The notes beneath the pieces were generated by a model that ran no database searches, was not told where the DNA came from, and saw nothing but the letters and a program-made list of their open reading frames with translations. Positions 1 to 9,806 of a stretch of 64,000 nucleotides of DNA are shown one piece after another. Origin of the DNA: Alphaproteobacteria bacterium (GTDB lineage Bacteria; Pseudomonadota; Alphaproteobacteria; M2410). The translations under genes were made by a program, and so were the position numbers. The stretch covers positions 1 to 64,000 of the forward strand of contig JAUWTJ010000008.1 of assembly GCA_030614785.1 (NCBI GenBank). Direction: 5' to 3'. The number at the start of each line of letters is the position of its first letter. Position 1 is the first letter of the stretch.

Positions 1-253
1 AAGGAACCTGGCCTGAAATAACATTAGCCAGATCGACTTTCGGTGTGAGACCCAGTTGCACATCAATATTGGCCAGACCCAGATCACCATCAAACAGCAA
101 AACCCGTTTGCCCTTGAAGGCCATGGCATGGGCCAGCGTGGCCGAGAACCAGGTCTTGCCAACGCCGCCCTTGCCTGAGGCAACACTGATCATATTTGGG
201 ATGATTGGCCTCTGGTTTTTGACGATCTTCAGTCTTTTCGAGGTGATATTCAT
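1..253 (-). CDS. flhG: FlhG (FleN/MinD-like) ATPase, partial
   Basis: Only the N-terminal 84 codons are in the window; the gene runs off the left edge. The product is a ParA/MinD-type P-loop ATPase that works with FlhF to set flagellar number and position at the cell pole. The translation shows a deviant Walker A motif (SGKGGVGKTW, about residues 27-36) and the switch I/Walker B-like segment LLFDGDLGLANIDVQLG, both typical of the MinD/FlhG branch. The ATG at 251-253 overlaps the flhF stop codon (ATGA), so the two genes are probably translationally coupled. The position directly after flhF favours FlhG over MinD. Confidence in the family is high; the C-terminus is not visible. Confidence 0.9.
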   Translation of the reverse strand, partial: MNITSKRLKIVKNQRPIIPNMISVASGKGGVGKTWFSATLAHAMAFKGKRVLLFDGDLGLANIDVQLGLTPKVDLANVISGQVP

Positions 254-1575
254 CGCGTTGCCTTCCTGGGCTTTTTGCTTCGTCGAGACTTGAGATCCGG
301 TGTCAGATTTGCCTTTGCTGAGGGCACTTCAATGAGAAGGCGCGCCAGAGACAAAGGATTAATTGTGCTGAGGCCCTGGGCCACGTAGGGCGTGATGCTG
401 ACCTGGGCAAGGGCGAGGTCAGCCGCGTCCATGGCCGCCAAAATGCCGCCCAAGCGCCGGGTGGTGTCGATACGTGTGACGATCATCCTGCGAACACCGA
501 GCGATGCATAGATTTTTGCAAGGTCTACAAAATCATCCGCGTCGCCGCTGGCTGGGGCCACAAGTATTGGCTCGAGATTGCAGGTCTTGACAAAGTCATT
601 GAGATCACCGAGTTCGCCGCGCGAATAGGGATTGGTGGCCGGTGTATCGACAAAGACGGTGTGGTCCGGGTGGTCATCCAAAATGGTTTGCAAAGCCTCG
701 ACACTGTCAGCTGTATGCAGCCGGACTTTCAGGATTTCGGCAAACGCCTGCAATTGAGCAACGGCCCCGGCGCGCAGGCTGTCGGTCGTAACAAGGCAAA
801 CCTTTTTACCCGCCAGAACAGACTGAGCGGCAAGCTTCGCCGCCGTAACGGTTTTCCCGGACCCAGGGGCGCCCACGAGAGCAATTGGGCGGGCGGGGGC
901 AGAGGAAACCGGGTCGATGACGAGGCGGGCGTCGAGAGCGGCGCCAAGGGCCAGGGTTGCGTCTTCTGCATCCATTGCGGCGGCAGCGCAAATGAGGTTG
1001 GACTTCAGCGGGTCAGGAACATTGTGGAATGACAGGGGTCCATCAAGCTCACTATCTGCCCATGTTTTTTCGTCAAGCAGGCCGTGTTCGGCCTCGTTCG
1101 ATTTGTCGATGCCGGATGAATTTGGTGCTAACGGGTCTCCTGATCGGGGCAGGACTTTGCCAAGAGGCGTCTTGAGAAGTCCCCCAATGCCGGTCTTGAC
1201 CCACCCGTCCGGGCGCACTTCGTAGTCGAGGCGATCTGGTTGCGGGCCTGCCGGAGTACGATTTCCTGGAAGATTTTTCGGTAAGGGGTTGTCGACCACG
1301 TCAACCGACAGGGCTGATATTTGGGACTTCATCTCACCGAGTAGCTCTCGCCTGAGACGGCGCTCCAGATCATCATCAATCGGCAGGCTGCTGCTGGCAG
1401 GTCCGCCGGGCAGTTCAGGGCGGATGTTTGCGTCTTCAATGGCGGCACGGACTTCGACGCCGCGACCGCGAGGACTCTCCCAGGTGGAAATGATGATCGC
1501 ATCCGGACCCATGGTTTTGCGAATGTCGGCGATGGCCGCTCCCATTGTCTCTGCTATAAATGTTCTAATCCGCAT
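250..1575 (-). CDS. flhF: Flagellar biosynthesis GTPase FlhF
   Basis: FlhF is an SRP-family (SIMIBI) GTPase that marks the site of polar flagellum assembly. The 441-residue product begins with the FlhF N-terminal signature (MRIRTFIAETMGAAIADIRK). It then has a variable basic/proline-rich B region to about residue 190 and an NG domain with P-loop GAPGSGKT at 235-242, a DTPATNP segment resembling the G3 region, and VTRIDTTRRLGG near the C-terminus. It lies 11 bp downstream of flhA and overlaps flhG by ATGA, giving the usual flhA-flhF-flhG order. The long linker between the N-terminal region and the NG domain is normal for this family. Confidence 0.95.
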   Translation of the reverse strand: MRIRTFIAETMGAAIADIRKTMGPDAIIISTWESPRGRGVEVRAAIEDANIRPELPGGPASSSLPIDDDLERRLRRELLGEMKSQISALSVDVVDNPLPKNLPGNRTPAGPQPDRLDYEVRPDGWVKTGIGGLLKTPLGKVLPRSGDPLAPNSSGIDKSNEAEHGLLDEKTWADSELDGPLSFHNVPDPLKSNLICAAAAMDAEDATLALGAALDARLVIDPVSSAPARPIALVGAPGSGKTVTAAKLAAQSVLAGKKVCLVTTDSLRAGAVAQLQAFAEILKVRLHTADSVEALQTILDDHPDHTVFVDTPATNPYSRGELGDLNDFVKTCNLEPILVAPASGDADDFVDLAKIYASLGVRRMIVTRIDTTRRLGGILAAMDAADLALAQVSITPYVAQGLSTINPLSLARLLIEVPSAKANLTPDLKSRRSKKPRKATR

Positions 1576-1586
1576 ACATCAACTCT

Positions 1587-3713
1587 TTAAATCTGTGCCA
1601 TGGTCTTGAGCCGCGCTTGCGGATGAATTTCGTTTTGCGACATGACGACCGTCTGTGATCGGAACCTTTCGATGATCGAGCGAACGTAGGGTCTGATTGC
1701 AGGGCTCGTCAAGAGAATAGGACTTTCGCCCTGGGCTATAACTGCTTCGAATTGATCTCGCACGGCGGCAATGAATTCCTGCAACTGGCTGGGCGCCATT
1801 GAAAGCTGTCTTTCATCGCCCTGACCGATGATGCTTTCAGCGAATAGTTGCTCCCATTTGGGCGACAGAGCGACAATCGGCAGGTAGCCAGAGGGGCTTG
1901 AATTAGCGTTGGAAATCTGACGTGACAGACGCGAGCGGACGTGCTCGGCGATGAGCACTGCGTTCTTGGTATAGGATGTCGCTTCGGCAATGCCCTCGAG
2001 CACCGTTGGCAGATCGCGAATGGAAATGCGTTCGGTAAGGAGTGTCTGCAGAACACGCTGAATGCCACTGACCGAAATCTGTGTCGGCACGAAATCCTCG
2101 ACCAGTTTCTTGTGGTCCTCGGGCAGTTGATCGAGCAGTTTTCGGGTCTCGGAGTAAGACAGAAGCTCCGACATATTGTCCTTCAGGATCTCGGTAAGAT
2201 GTGTGGTCAGGACGGTTGCCGGATCGACCACTGTATAGCTGCGGAAGGAAGCCTCGTCCCGGAGACTTTCATCGATCCAGGTTGCCGGCAGTCCGAAGGT
2301 TGGTTCGAGGGTTTGGTCACCGGCGAGTTCTACATGACCGCCTTGCGGGTCCATGGCGAGAAGCTGGCCAACCCGAAGCTCGCCGCTGCCGACTTCGACC
2401 TCTTTGAGCCGGATGGAATAACCGTTCGCAGGGAGTTGCATGTTGTCGAGAATGCGGATGGACGGCATGACAAATCCCATATCCTGGGCGATTTGTTTGC
2501 GCAGCGCCTTGATCTGATCGGTCAGTCGATGACCCTGGGTGTCGTTGATGAGGGACAACAGGCCATAGCCCAGTTCAAGGCGAAGACTGTCAAGTGCCAG
2601 AAGTTGGCCAGCAGTTTCGTCGACAGGCTGGGCGGCCTCACTTTCTCGCGCGGTTTCCTCGGCGACAACGGCGGCCTCGGCTGCGTCGGTCTTGTTGCGC
2701 GCAAGATACCATGCCCACGTTCCGGTGCCCGCTGACACTGCAAAGAAGGGGAGGACAGGGATGCCGGGCAAGATGGCCATGAAGCCCATGACGAAGGAGG
2801 CCATGCCCAGAGTTTGCGGATAGTTGGTGAACTGCTTGAGAAGCGCCTTGTCGGCTGAGCCATCGACACCGGCTTTGGAAACCAGCAGACCGGCAGCCGT
2901 TGAAACGATGAGCGCGGGAATTTGTGAGACGAGACCGTCACCGACAGTTAGCAAGGTATAGGTGTTCGCTGCGTCGCCAAAAGACATTCCATTTTGCGCA
3001 ACGCCGATAATAATGCCGCCAACGGCATTGATTACCGTGATCAGCAGACCGGCAATGGCATCACCGCGAACGAATTTTGAGGCACCGTCCATGGCACCGA
3101 AAAAATTGGATTCGCTTTCAAGATCGGCTCGTTTGGTTCGCGCCGTTGTCTCGTCGATCAAACCAGCGGAGAGGTCTGCGTCAATTGCCATTTGCTTGCC
3201 AGGCATCGCATCAAGGGTGAAGCGAGCGGCAACTTCGGCAATTCGGCCGGAACCCTTGGTGATAACGATAAAGTTCACAAGGACCAGGATTGAAAAGACA
3301 ATAATCCCGATCACCACATTTCCTTGCATGACGAATTTGCCAAAGGCCTGAATGACTTGCCCGGCGGCGTCCGTTCCATTGTGGCCTTCTGACAGGATAA
3401 GGCGCGTCGAGGCCAGGTTGAGCGAAAGACGAACCATTGTTGTGATGAGGAGGACGGTGGGAAAAGCGCTGAATTCGAGCGGTCTTTCGATGAAGAGGGA
3501 GGTCATCAGGACCATGATTGCAATGGTGATGGATATTGCGAGTGCAAAATCGAGCAGTTGCTTGGGCATCGGTGCCAGCAGAACTGCCAGAATGGTGACA
3601 ATAAAAAATGCAAAGACCAGATCGCCGCGCAGAAGACGTTGCACGATGTTTCCCTGCGACGGTGCCGAGGCACCAGCGCCGCCGGAGCTCTGATTTGAAG
3701 ATACTTCGCTCAT
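1587..3713 (-). CDS. flhA: Flagellar type III export gate protein FlhA
   Basis: FlhA is the large inner-membrane component of the flagellar type III export gate; its cytoplasmic domain receives chaperone-substrate complexes. The 708-residue length is normal for the family. The N-terminal half has about eight hydrophobic segments (for example LVFAFFIVTILAVLLAP and LLDFALAISITIAIMVLM) and the conserved FHIPEP-family region (FPTVLLITTMVRLSLNLAST, then GNVVIGIIVFSILVLVNFIV and RFTLDAMPGKQMAIDADL). The C-terminal half is the soluble export-gate domain. It lies between flbD and flhF in the same orientation, with a 45 bp gap to flbD. Confidence 0.97.
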   Translation of the reverse strand: MSEVSSNQSSGGAGASAPSQGNIVQRLLRGDLVFAFFIVTILAVLLAPMPKQLLDFALAISITIAIMVLMTSLFIERPLEFSAFPTVLLITTMVRLSLNLASTRLILSEGHNGTDAAGQVIQAFGKFVMQGNVVIGIIVFSILVLVNFIVITKGSGRIAEVAARFTLDAMPGKQMAIDADLSAGLIDETTARTKRADLESESNFFGAMDGASKFVRGDAIAGLLITVINAVGGIIIGVAQNGMSFGDAANTYTLLTVGDGLVSQIPALIVSTAAGLLVSKAGVDGSADKALLKQFTNYPQTLGMASFVMGFMAILPGIPVLPFFAVSAGTGTWAWYLARNKTDAAEAAVVAEETARESEAAQPVDETAGQLLALDSLRLELGYGLLSLINDTQGHRLTDQIKALRKQIAQDMGFVMPSIRILDNMQLPANGYSIRLKEVEVGSGELRVGQLLAMDPQGGHVELAGDQTLEPTFGLPATWIDESLRDEASFRSYTVVDPATVLTTHLTEILKDNMSELLSYSETRKLLDQLPEDHKKLVEDFVPTQISVSGIQRVLQTLLTERISIRDLPTVLEGIAEATSYTKNAVLIAEHVRSRLSRQISNANSSPSGYLPIVALSPKWEQLFAESIIGQGDERQLSMAPSQLQEFIAAVRDQFEAVIAQGESPILLTSPAIRPYVRSIIERFRSQTVVMSQNEIHPQARLKTMAQI

Positions 3714-3758
3714 GTCATCCTGTCGGGTTCGAGTTCAAGTGGTTGGAGAGCAAAGTGA

Positions 3759-5129
3759 TTAAGCCGACCGTACGGCGCCGGGGACAGGGACTTCGACCCC
3801 GTCATCACCGTATTGATTGAGCTTGTTTCTCAGTGTGCGAATTGAAATTCCGAGAATTCTGGCTGCATGTGTCCGGTTGCCCAGGCAATGGCTGAGTGTA
3901 TCCAGGATCAGATCGCGCTCGACCTCTGCGACTGTCTGACCCACGAAGGTGCGTGCGGCGTTTTCGGCCGCGAAGGCGACTTGCGAAATAGCGCTATCTG
4001 CGGGAGAGATGGAAATTTCATCGACTCGCGAACCATCGGGAAGACGTATGGCCTCCTCTGTAATTTCGCCGCCGGTCGAAAGCAGGATGGCCCGGTGCAT
4101 GGTATTTTCCAGCTCTCGGACGTTGCCTCGCCAGGGATGACGGCCAAGGGCGGCGACAGCGCTCGGCGAAATCGGTTTGGGTTCAATACCATTGGCCTGG
4201 GAATACTTCTCGATGAAGTGTTCCGTAAGCGCGATGATATCTTCCTTGCGGTCGCGGAGCGGCGGCACTTTCAGGTTCACCACATTGAGACGGTAGAGAA
4301 GGTCTTCGCGGAAAACACCCTCATCGACAGCCTTGTGCAGGTCACGGTTGGAGGTTGCGATAATACGGATATCGACCTTGACCGGTTTGTTACCGCCCAC
4401 CCGGTCGAACACACGTTCCTGAATGGCGCGCAGCAGTTTGGCCTGAAGGCGCACGTCCATTTCGCTGACCTCGTCGAGCAGCAGCGTTCCACCGTTGGCC
4501 TCTTCGAATTTCCCCAGTCGCCGCGCGATGGCGCCGGTAAAGGCACCTTTTTCGTGACCGAAGAGTTCAGACTCCAGAAGATTTTCCGGGATTGCGGCGC
4601 AGTTTACGGAAATGAAGGGCTTGTCATGGCGGGCGGAGTGGCGATGCAGGTAATTGGCAATAACTTCCTTGCCGACGCCGCTTTCCCCGGTGATGAGGAT
4701 TGATGCATCAGACTTCGCCACTTGATCAGCAAGCTCAATCACCGACTTCATGGCGGGGTCACGGAAGATGACCTGGCTGGATTCGTCAGCAACGGCTTGC
4801 AAAACAGCAGCGATCAGCTCGGCATCAGGCGGGAGTGGAATGTACTCCTTGGCGCCCGCCTGTATAGCGGAAACGGCGGCGCCGGCGTCTGTTCCAATGC
4901 CGCATGCGACGACCGGCACAAAAATCCTTTCGGATTGCAGTTGGACCATGAGGCTCGAAATCTCGAGACCGACATCAATCATAATCAGGTCGGCACCACG
5001 TCCAGACCTCAGATGATCCAATCCAACAGCGATGTCCTCAACGTGAGAGACTTTGGCACCATTGGCGACGGCGATGCGCGTCGCAGCACCGATTTGTCCA
5101 TTTAGTGTACCAATTATGAGGAGGCGCAT
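3759..5129 (-). CDS. flbD: FlbD-type sigma-54 transcriptional activator
   Basis: This is a sigma-54-dependent activator of the Caulobacter FlbD type. It drives late flagellar genes and in Caulobacter also represses fliF; that role is carried over here by homology and context. The 456-residue protein has a degenerate receiver domain (residues 1-115, with GADLIMIDVGL and GAKEYIPLPPDAELI as in FlbD). A sigma-54 AAA+ domain follows, with Walker A GESGVGKE at 148-155, the sigma-54 contact loop GAFTGA at 195-200 and Walker B-like LLLDEVSEMD. A Fis-type HTH lies at the C-terminus (NRTHAARILGISIRTLRNKL). It lies 12 bp downstream of the motA-like gene. Two candidate target promoters are present upstream of fliK and flgK. 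Confidence 0.93.
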   Translation of the reverse strand: MRLLIIGTLNGQIGAATRIAVANGAKVSHVEDIAVGLDHLRSGRGADLIMIDVGLEISSLMVQLQSERIFVPVVACGIGTDAGAAVSAIQAGAKEYIPLPPDAELIAAVLQAVADESSQVIFRDPAMKSVIELADQVAKSDASILITGESGVGKEVIANYLHRHSARHDKPFISVNCAAIPENLLESELFGHEKGAFTGAIARRLGKFEEANGGTLLLDEVSEMDVRLQAKLLRAIQERVFDRVGGNKPVKVDIRIIATSNRDLHKAVDEGVFREDLLYRLNVVNLKVPPLRDRKEDIIALTEHFIEKYSQANGIEPKPISPSAVAALGRHPWRGNVRELENTMHRAILLSTGGEITEEAIRLPDGSRVDEISISPADSAISQVAFAAENAARTFVGQTVAEVERDLILDTLSHCLGNRTHAARILGISIRTLRNKLNQYGDDGVEVPVPGAVRSA

Positions 5130-5141
5130 GTACTTGTTTCC

Positions 5142-5975
5142 TTACTTAAAATATCGCACGCGTTCTGCAGGCGGCAGCATTGAGTTCAACAGTAGTTCGA
5201 GTTTGCGAGGGCTTTCTCTGGCATTGACAGAAAATACTCCCGCACGATACAGCGAGATCTTCGCCGCTTCGGTTTGCGCATCTCTTTCGATCTTTGCTGC
5301 AACAGGGGAAAAGACCATATTCGCAAGAATAGCTCCGTAAAGAGTTGTCAGCAGGGCAACGCCCATCGCTGGCCCGATGGCAGACGGGTTTTCCAGTGAG
5401 CCCAGCATTTGCACGAGGCCAACGAGTGTTCCAATCAATCCCATCGCCGGGGCGACTTCTGCGGCTCGGGAAAAAAAACGAGCGCTCATATGATGACGCT
5501 GGAGAGAGGAGTGCACTTCTTCCTCAAGCATTCGCTCGACCATGGGTTCGGCAATGCCGTCGCCGAGGAGCTGGATTGCGTGGGCAAATTGAGGGTGTGA
5601 TTTCACCAACATGCCCGAGCGGATGACGGCTTCGGTACTTGAGCGACGCGCTTTGTCGGCGAATTGAAGGAGCTGCATTGCGGTGGTCGAAAGACACGGG
5701 CGACCGCCAGCGAGGGCGGAGCCCATCGCTCTGCCAGCGTCGCGTGTTTCTTCCCAGGTAAAAGATACGAAGGTGACGGCGGTGGTGCCGCCCAAAACGA
5801 TAAGAGCCGCTCGCAGATTGAAAAATGCCAGACTGTTGCCGCCGAGGGCAATGGCCGTAGCGATCAAGGCAAAGGCAAGCCCCAGGCCAATGAGCGTCAT
5901 TGGATTGCGGGCCGGGCCTGTGTTGGTTATTTGCGGCGTGCTCTTTGTCACAGTACTATTCCTGTTATCAATCAT
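5142..5975 (-). CDS. motA: MotA/TolQ/ExbB-family flagellar motor stator protein
   Basis: This is the ion-channel subunit of a flagellar stator, a four-helix inner-membrane protein that should pair with a MotB subunit; no motB is in the window. The 277-residue protein has two N-terminal hydrophobic helices (about residues 28-70) and a cytoplasmic helical domain. Two C-terminal helices follow, with the family signature around APAMGLIGTLVGLVQMLGSL and GVALLTTLYGAILANMVFSPVA. It starts inside the end of fliN (8 bp overlap) and precedes flbD, a placement also known from other alphaproteobacterial fliF operons. Assignment to MotA rather than ExbB/TolQ rests on this context and on the domain arrangement. 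Confidence 0.88.
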   Translation of the reverse strand: MIDNRNSTVTKSTPQITNTGPARNPMTLIGLGLAFALIATAIALGGNSLAFFNLRAALIVLGGTTAVTFVSFTWEETRDAGRAMGSALAGGRPCLSTTAMQLLQFADKARRSSTEAVIRSGMLVKSHPQFAHAIQLLGDGIAEPMVERMLEEEVHSSLQRHHMSARFFSRAAEVAPAMGLIGTLVGLVQMLGSLENPSAIGPAMGVALLTTLYGAILANMVFSPVAAKIERDAQTEAAKISLYRAGVFSVNARESPRKLELLLNSMLPPAERVRYFK

Positions 5976-6318
5976 CCTTGATGATTTCTGTCATGGTGAT
6001 ACCCAGCCGCTCTTCAACGACCACAACTTCGCCGCGGGCGATCAGGCGATTGTTGATATAGATATCGACCGCCTCGCCAACCTTGCGATCGAGCTCCACA
6101 ACGGAACCCTTCTGAAGTTTCAGGAGATCGGAGACCTCCATTTTCGTTTTTCCGAGAATTGCGGATACCGCAACCGGGACTTCGAAGACCGCCTGTAGAT
6201 CAGTTGCGTTCCTATCGGTGCCTTCGTCGTCCGCCTCGATGGGCGCAGGGGGACCTGAATCCACATCTGCAGAAAGCTCTTCAAGTTCCATGCTTTCTTC
6301 CTGAGTTTCGTCCGACAT
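5968..6318 (-). CDS. fliN: Flagellar motor switch protein FliN
   Basis: FliN is a C-ring (switch complex) component below FliM, involved in torque, switching and export. The 116-residue product has an acidic, variable N-terminus (residues 1-40) followed by a SpoA/FliMN domain: VPVAVSAILGKTKMEVSDLL, LQKGSVVELDRKVGEAVDIYINNRLIARGEVVVVEERLGI. That spacing is typical of FliN. The start ATG has a GGGAG ribosome-binding site. The 3' end overlaps the motA start by 8 bp. No FliM gene is present in this window. Confidence 0.95.
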   Translation of the reverse strand: MSDETQEESMELEELSADVDSGPPAPIEADDEGTDRNATDLQAVFEVPVAVSAILGKTKMEVSDLLKLQKGSVVELDRKVGEAVDIYINNRLIARGEVVVVEERLGITMTEIIKDD

Positions 6319-6333
6319 TCGTGTTACTCCCGA

Positions 6334-7068
6334 TTATGAATTCTGTGTGGCGTTGGCCAGAGTTTCGGTGGATTCAGTGGTTTCCGGTGCCGGGTCGCCG
6401 ACGTTGTCATCAAGGTCGGCGAGGACTGCTGTATTCCATTTTTGATCAATGATTGCGGCAATTGCCTCGACGATCTGCTGATGAGACCTTTCAATGCCGC
6501 CGTTTGCCCATTCGATGCGTACGTCTGTCTCGCTCAGACCATCGGACGGGCTGATGTGAAGTTGACCACCAAAGGCCCGGCCGTTGATTGTATCCTGGAT
6601 GCGTGTCCCGATATCTTCAGCATTTTGGGGATGCACAAGAATATGCACGTGTGGTTCGGATCTCAGATTTCCAAGGCACTCGTCGATGAGGTCATCAATG
6701 CCCTTGGTGGGGGTGTCCTCGAGCAGCTTTCCTGCAATTTTTGATCCTACCAAAAAAGCCAATTGTGCCGCCTCGCGGCGAACGTTTTCGACCTCGTTGT
6801 CCATGACATTAAAAAGGCTTTCGACAACGGCTGACAATTGCTTGAGCGAAGAGGCGATGGCCTGGTCGGCCATAGCCTGAGCGCTGCGCGTACCTTCTGC
6901 ATAGGCCTCCGTACGGATTTCCTCGACGTCCTTCGCCAGATAGGACCTCTTTTGAGGTTTTGGCGGTTCATCCAGAATTTCGCCCGATTTGTCGAAAATC
7001 GTGTCGAAGGTGAATTTGGTAGCGTTCGTCATTCCCGGTCGTTTCCTGTTTATCTCTGCTTCATCCAT
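6334..7068 (-). CDS. fliH: FliH-like flagellar export ATPase regulator
   Basis: The position between fliG and fliN, the 244-residue length and the amphipathic coiled-coil character point to FliH (called FlbE in Caulobacter), the stator-like partner of the FliI ATPase. Visible features are an N-terminal conserved patch (RSYLAKDVEEIRTEAYAEG), a long alanine/glutamate-rich helix (about residues 55-110) and a C-terminal FliH/HrpE-like domain with HVHILVHPQNAEDI and VRIEWANGGIERS. The ATG at 7066-7068 lies just after fliG; a second in-frame ATG (residue 13) is a possible alternative start. FliH sequences are poorly conserved, so the name depends partly on context. Confidence 0.85.
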   Translation of the reverse strand: MDEAEINRKRPGMTNATKFTFDTIFDKSGEILDEPPKPQKRSYLAKDVEEIRTEAYAEGTRSAQAMADQAIASSLKQLSAVVESLFNVMDNEVENVRREAAQLAFLVGSKIAGKLLEDTPTKGIDDLIDECLGNLRSEPHVHILVHPQNAEDIGTRIQDTINGRAFGGQLHISPSDGLSETDVRIEWANGGIERSHQQIVEAIAAIIDQKWNTAVLADLDDNVGDPAPETTESTETLANATQNS

Positions 7069-7074
7069 TTGGTC

Positions 7075-8103
7075 CTAGTAGATCAACTCGTCTTCGCCAT
7101 TGCTATCTGCCAGCATGATTTCTCCTGCGGCAGCCAGTTCCTTGGCAGTGTTGACCATCAGCATTTGAGCTTCATCTACATCCTTGAGACGCACAGGCCC
7201 CATGGATTCCATATCTTCCCTGAGCAATTTTCCCGCGCGCTCGGACATGTTGGAAAAGAACTTGTCGCGCAATGTGTCGGAGGCGCCCTTCAGGGCGAGG
7301 CCGAGCTTGTCCTTGTCAAACTTGCGTAAAAGGGTCTGGACGCTGGCCGGATCGAGTTGATTGAGATCTTCGAAGGTGAACATCAGGGCCCGGATGCGTT
7401 CGGCAGAGTCACGGTTGCGCTCCTCGAGTGTGGACAGGAACCGCCCTTCGGTATTGCGATCGAAGTTATTGAAAATTTCTGCCATTAATTCGTGAGAGTC
7501 GCGCCGTGTTGTTCGGGCAAGATTGGACATGAATTCTGTCCGCAGGGTTTGCTCGATCTTGTCGAGAATATCCCGGTTGACCGTTTCCATGCGCAGCATA
7601 CGGGCGACCACTTCCAGAGAAAAGTCTTCGGGAAGGGATGAAAGAACGCGCGCGGCATGTTCCGGACGGATCTTTGACATGATCACGGCCACTGTCTGTG
7701 GATATTCGTTCTTCAAATAATTGGCCAAAACGGTTTCGTTCACGTTGGCCAATTTGTCCCACATCGTGCGCCCGGCCGGTCCGCGAATTTCTTCCATGAC
7801 CGTCCCGACGCGGTCACCGTCAAGGAATTTGACCAACAGGCGTTCGGTTGCATCGAAAGAGCCCATGAGTGATCCGGTGCCGGACATATTCGAGACGAAG
7901 TCAATCAGCAGTTTCTCGGTCAGATTTGGATTGACGGATCCCAGACTTGACATGACCTGAGAAACTTCCTTGATTTCTTCATCATCGAGTTTCTCCCAGA
8001 CAGCCGGTCCATGCTCTTCTCCCAAAGCCAGAAGAAGAATGGCGGCTTTTTCCGGACCCGAGACGGATCGAAGGTCATCTGTTGTCGCTGCTGTAGCAGT
8101 CAC
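7075..8103 (-). CDS. fliG: Flagellar motor switch protein FliG
   Basis: FliG is the rotor protein that links the MS ring (FliF) to the C ring and interacts with the stator. The 342-residue length is normal. The N-terminal FliF-binding domain ([32 protein letters not shown]), the middle EHPQ-like segment (here [22 protein letters not shown]) and the C-terminal torque domain with charged residues ([62 protein letters not shown]) are all present. Translation starts at a GTG, 12 bp after the fliF stop. Confidence 0.97.
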   Translation of the reverse strand: MTATAATTDDLRSVSGPEKAAILLLALGEEHGPAVWEKLDDEEIKEVSQVMSSLGSVNPNLTEKLLIDFVSNMSGTGSLMGSFDATERLLVKFLDGDRVGTVMEEIRGPAGRTMWDKLANVNETVLANYLKNEYPQTVAVIMSKIRPEHAARVLSSLPEDFSLEVVARMLRMETVNRDILDKIEQTLRTEFMSNLARTTRRDSHELMAEIFNNFDRNTEGRFLSTLEERNRDSAERIRALMFTFEDLNQLDPASVQTLLRKFDKDKLGLALKGASDTLRDKFFSNMSERAGKLLREDMESMGPVRLKDVDEAQMLMVNTAKELAAAGEIMLADSNGEDELIY

Positions 8104-8114
8104 GCGTCGTTACC

Positions 8115-9806
8115 TCACTCTTCGTTGTGGAGCCAGTTGCGAATAATGGCAACGGTCTCGTCAGGATGATTTTCTACAAGTTCGCCAACCTTTTTGAGTG
8201 ATGAGGCTTGAACTTCACCTTCAATCTGGGCGACATCGATATGGCCCTGGATGCCTCTGTTTCTCGGGGTCAATATTTCCGGGGCGGCGGCGTCGCCGAC
8301 GACGGCACCAGCGTCACCAGGTGCAATCAAATGACCGGCAACCTGCTGTTGGCCAATGGCACCACCACCGCCGGCGAGTGCCAACTGTCCACCGCCTGTG
8401 GGTGTCAAAACGGCTTTCATCAAGGGGCGAATGACCAGAATGGTCAGCAGGAGAACAATCACACCAATGATCAGAGTTTTGAGAACTTCAACCATCTGAG
8501 CGCTTGAGAACCCCATTATGCCGCCGTCATCGGCAACACTGTCGAGGATCTCGACAGGGGTGAACTCCATGCTTTGAACCACGATGGTGTCGCCGCGTTC
8601 TTCATTGTATCCAACAGCACCTTCGATGAGCCGCGTCAATTGCTGAAGCTCCTCGTCGGACCGGCGTGAGTATACCTGAGTGCCATCGGCATTTTGGGTG
8701 TAATTGCCATCAACAATCACCGCAATTGACAGTCTCTTGATCTCACCGGGTTGAATTGTCGTTGTTCGGCTGGTTACTGAATTGAGATAGGAAATTTCTT
8801 CTCTTACGACTTTGGATTTGTCGGTTTTTTGAGGCCCATTTGCTGCGGGCTCATCGGCCAGCTCTGCGCCGGGCAAACTGTTGGCGACTGAGATGGGCTG
8901 ATCTGTGCCTTGGCTGTTGATATTTTCTTTTGTTTCTTCACTGTTGGTTGAAACCTTGATCACCTGATTGTCCGGATCAAAGATCTCGGACTGTTCTATG
9001 ATCGAGTTGCGTTCGACAACGGCCTGAACCTGAACTCGCGCCTTGCCCATGGGGATAACGCCAGACAGGATTTCGTAAACCTTTTGGCGCGTGCGTTCCT
9101 CTGTGGAAAGGACTTTTTCCTCAATAGACGAAGCGCTGCCGGAACCATGGCCTGTATCGCTGTTGCCGCTGGCAAGCAGGCCGCCGGTTTCATCAGCGAT
9201 GGTGACATTGGACGGCGAAAGCCCCGCGACGGAATTGGCTACAATGTGCTGGATAGCGCGTACTGTGTTGAGATCCAGCGCACCACCCCGGCTGCGGATC
9301 ACGACCGTGGCTTTGGCTGTTTCCTTGTTGCGCTGGAAGAGTTCGCGTTTTGCGATGGACAGATGGACGCGGGCACTGTCAATTGAGTTGATTGATGAAA
9401 TTGTGCGCGTCAGCTCACCTTCAAGGGCACGGACACGATTGATGTTCTGAACAAAGCTGGTCGACCCGAGAGTTTCGCTCTTGTCGAAGATTTCATATCC
9501 AACAATGGAACCGGTGCCGATGCCTTCGCCGGCGAACTGGACACGAAGCCTGTTCGCCTGACTTTCCTCGACCATAATGGTCGCGCCGCCACTGAGCGTT
9601 TTGTATTCAACGCCCTGTTGATCCAGCGATATTTGGATCTTCAGAGAGTCGTCTTCACTCAGGCCGTGCAGAAGGGGGCTCATCGGGGTGCCGCCCATCT
9701 GCGCCATGAGAAAGTAGACCAGCGCAAAACTGACGAAGCCGCCAACGGCGATACCGATCAGGCGACCCATTCCCAGTGTTTTGATGAAACCTTGAAAGCC
9801 GTTCAC
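8115..9806 (-). CDS. fliF: Flagellar MS-ring protein FliF
   Basis: FliF builds the membrane-embedded MS ring on which the basal body assembles. The 563-residue protein has an N-terminal transmembrane segment (about residues 14-32), YscJ-type ring-building domains (including YKTLSGGATIMVEESQANRLR and RALEGELTRTISSINSIDSARVHL), a second transmembrane helix around residues 445-465 (VLKTLIIGVIVLLLTILVI) and a C-terminal FliG-binding tail (DETVAIIRNWLHNEE). It starts at GTG 9804-9806 with AAGGG upstream. It is the first gene of the fliF-fliG-fliH-fliN-motA-flbD-flhA-flhF-flhG series. A CtrA-like motif lies about 105 bp upstream. Confidence 0.97.
   Translation of the reverse strand: MNGFQGFIKTLGMGRLIGIAVGGFVSFALVYFLMAQMGGTPMSPLLHGLSEDDSLKIQISLDQQGVEYKTLSGGATIMVEESQANRLRVQFAGEGIGTGSIVGYEIFDKSETLGSTSFVQNINRVRALEGELTRTISSINSIDSARVHLSIAKRELFQRNKETAKATVVIRSRGGALDLNTVRAIQHIVANSVAGLSPSNVTIADETGGLLASGNSDTGHGSGSASSIEEKVLSTEERTRQKVYEILSGVIPMGKARVQVQAVVERNSIIEQSEIFDPDNQVIKVSTNSEETKENINSQGTDQPISVANSLPGAELADEPAANGPQKTDKSKVVREEISYLNSVTSRTTTIQPGEIKRLSIAVIVDGNYTQNADGTQVYSRRSDEELQQLTRLIEGAVGYNEERGDTIVVQSMEFTPVEILDSVADDGGIMGFSSAQMVEVLKTLIIGVIVLLLTILVIRPLMKAVLTPTGGGQLALAGGGGAIGQQQVAGHLIAPGDAGAVVGDAAAPEILTPRNRGIQGHIDVAQIEGEVQASSLKKVGELVENHPDETVAIIRNWLHNEE

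Noticed and set aside
45-293. ORFs on the opposite strand to flhG/flhF and many similar frames through the flagellar block
   Set aside because: They mirror strongly supported genes, lack recognisable motifs and have no ribosome-binding sites.
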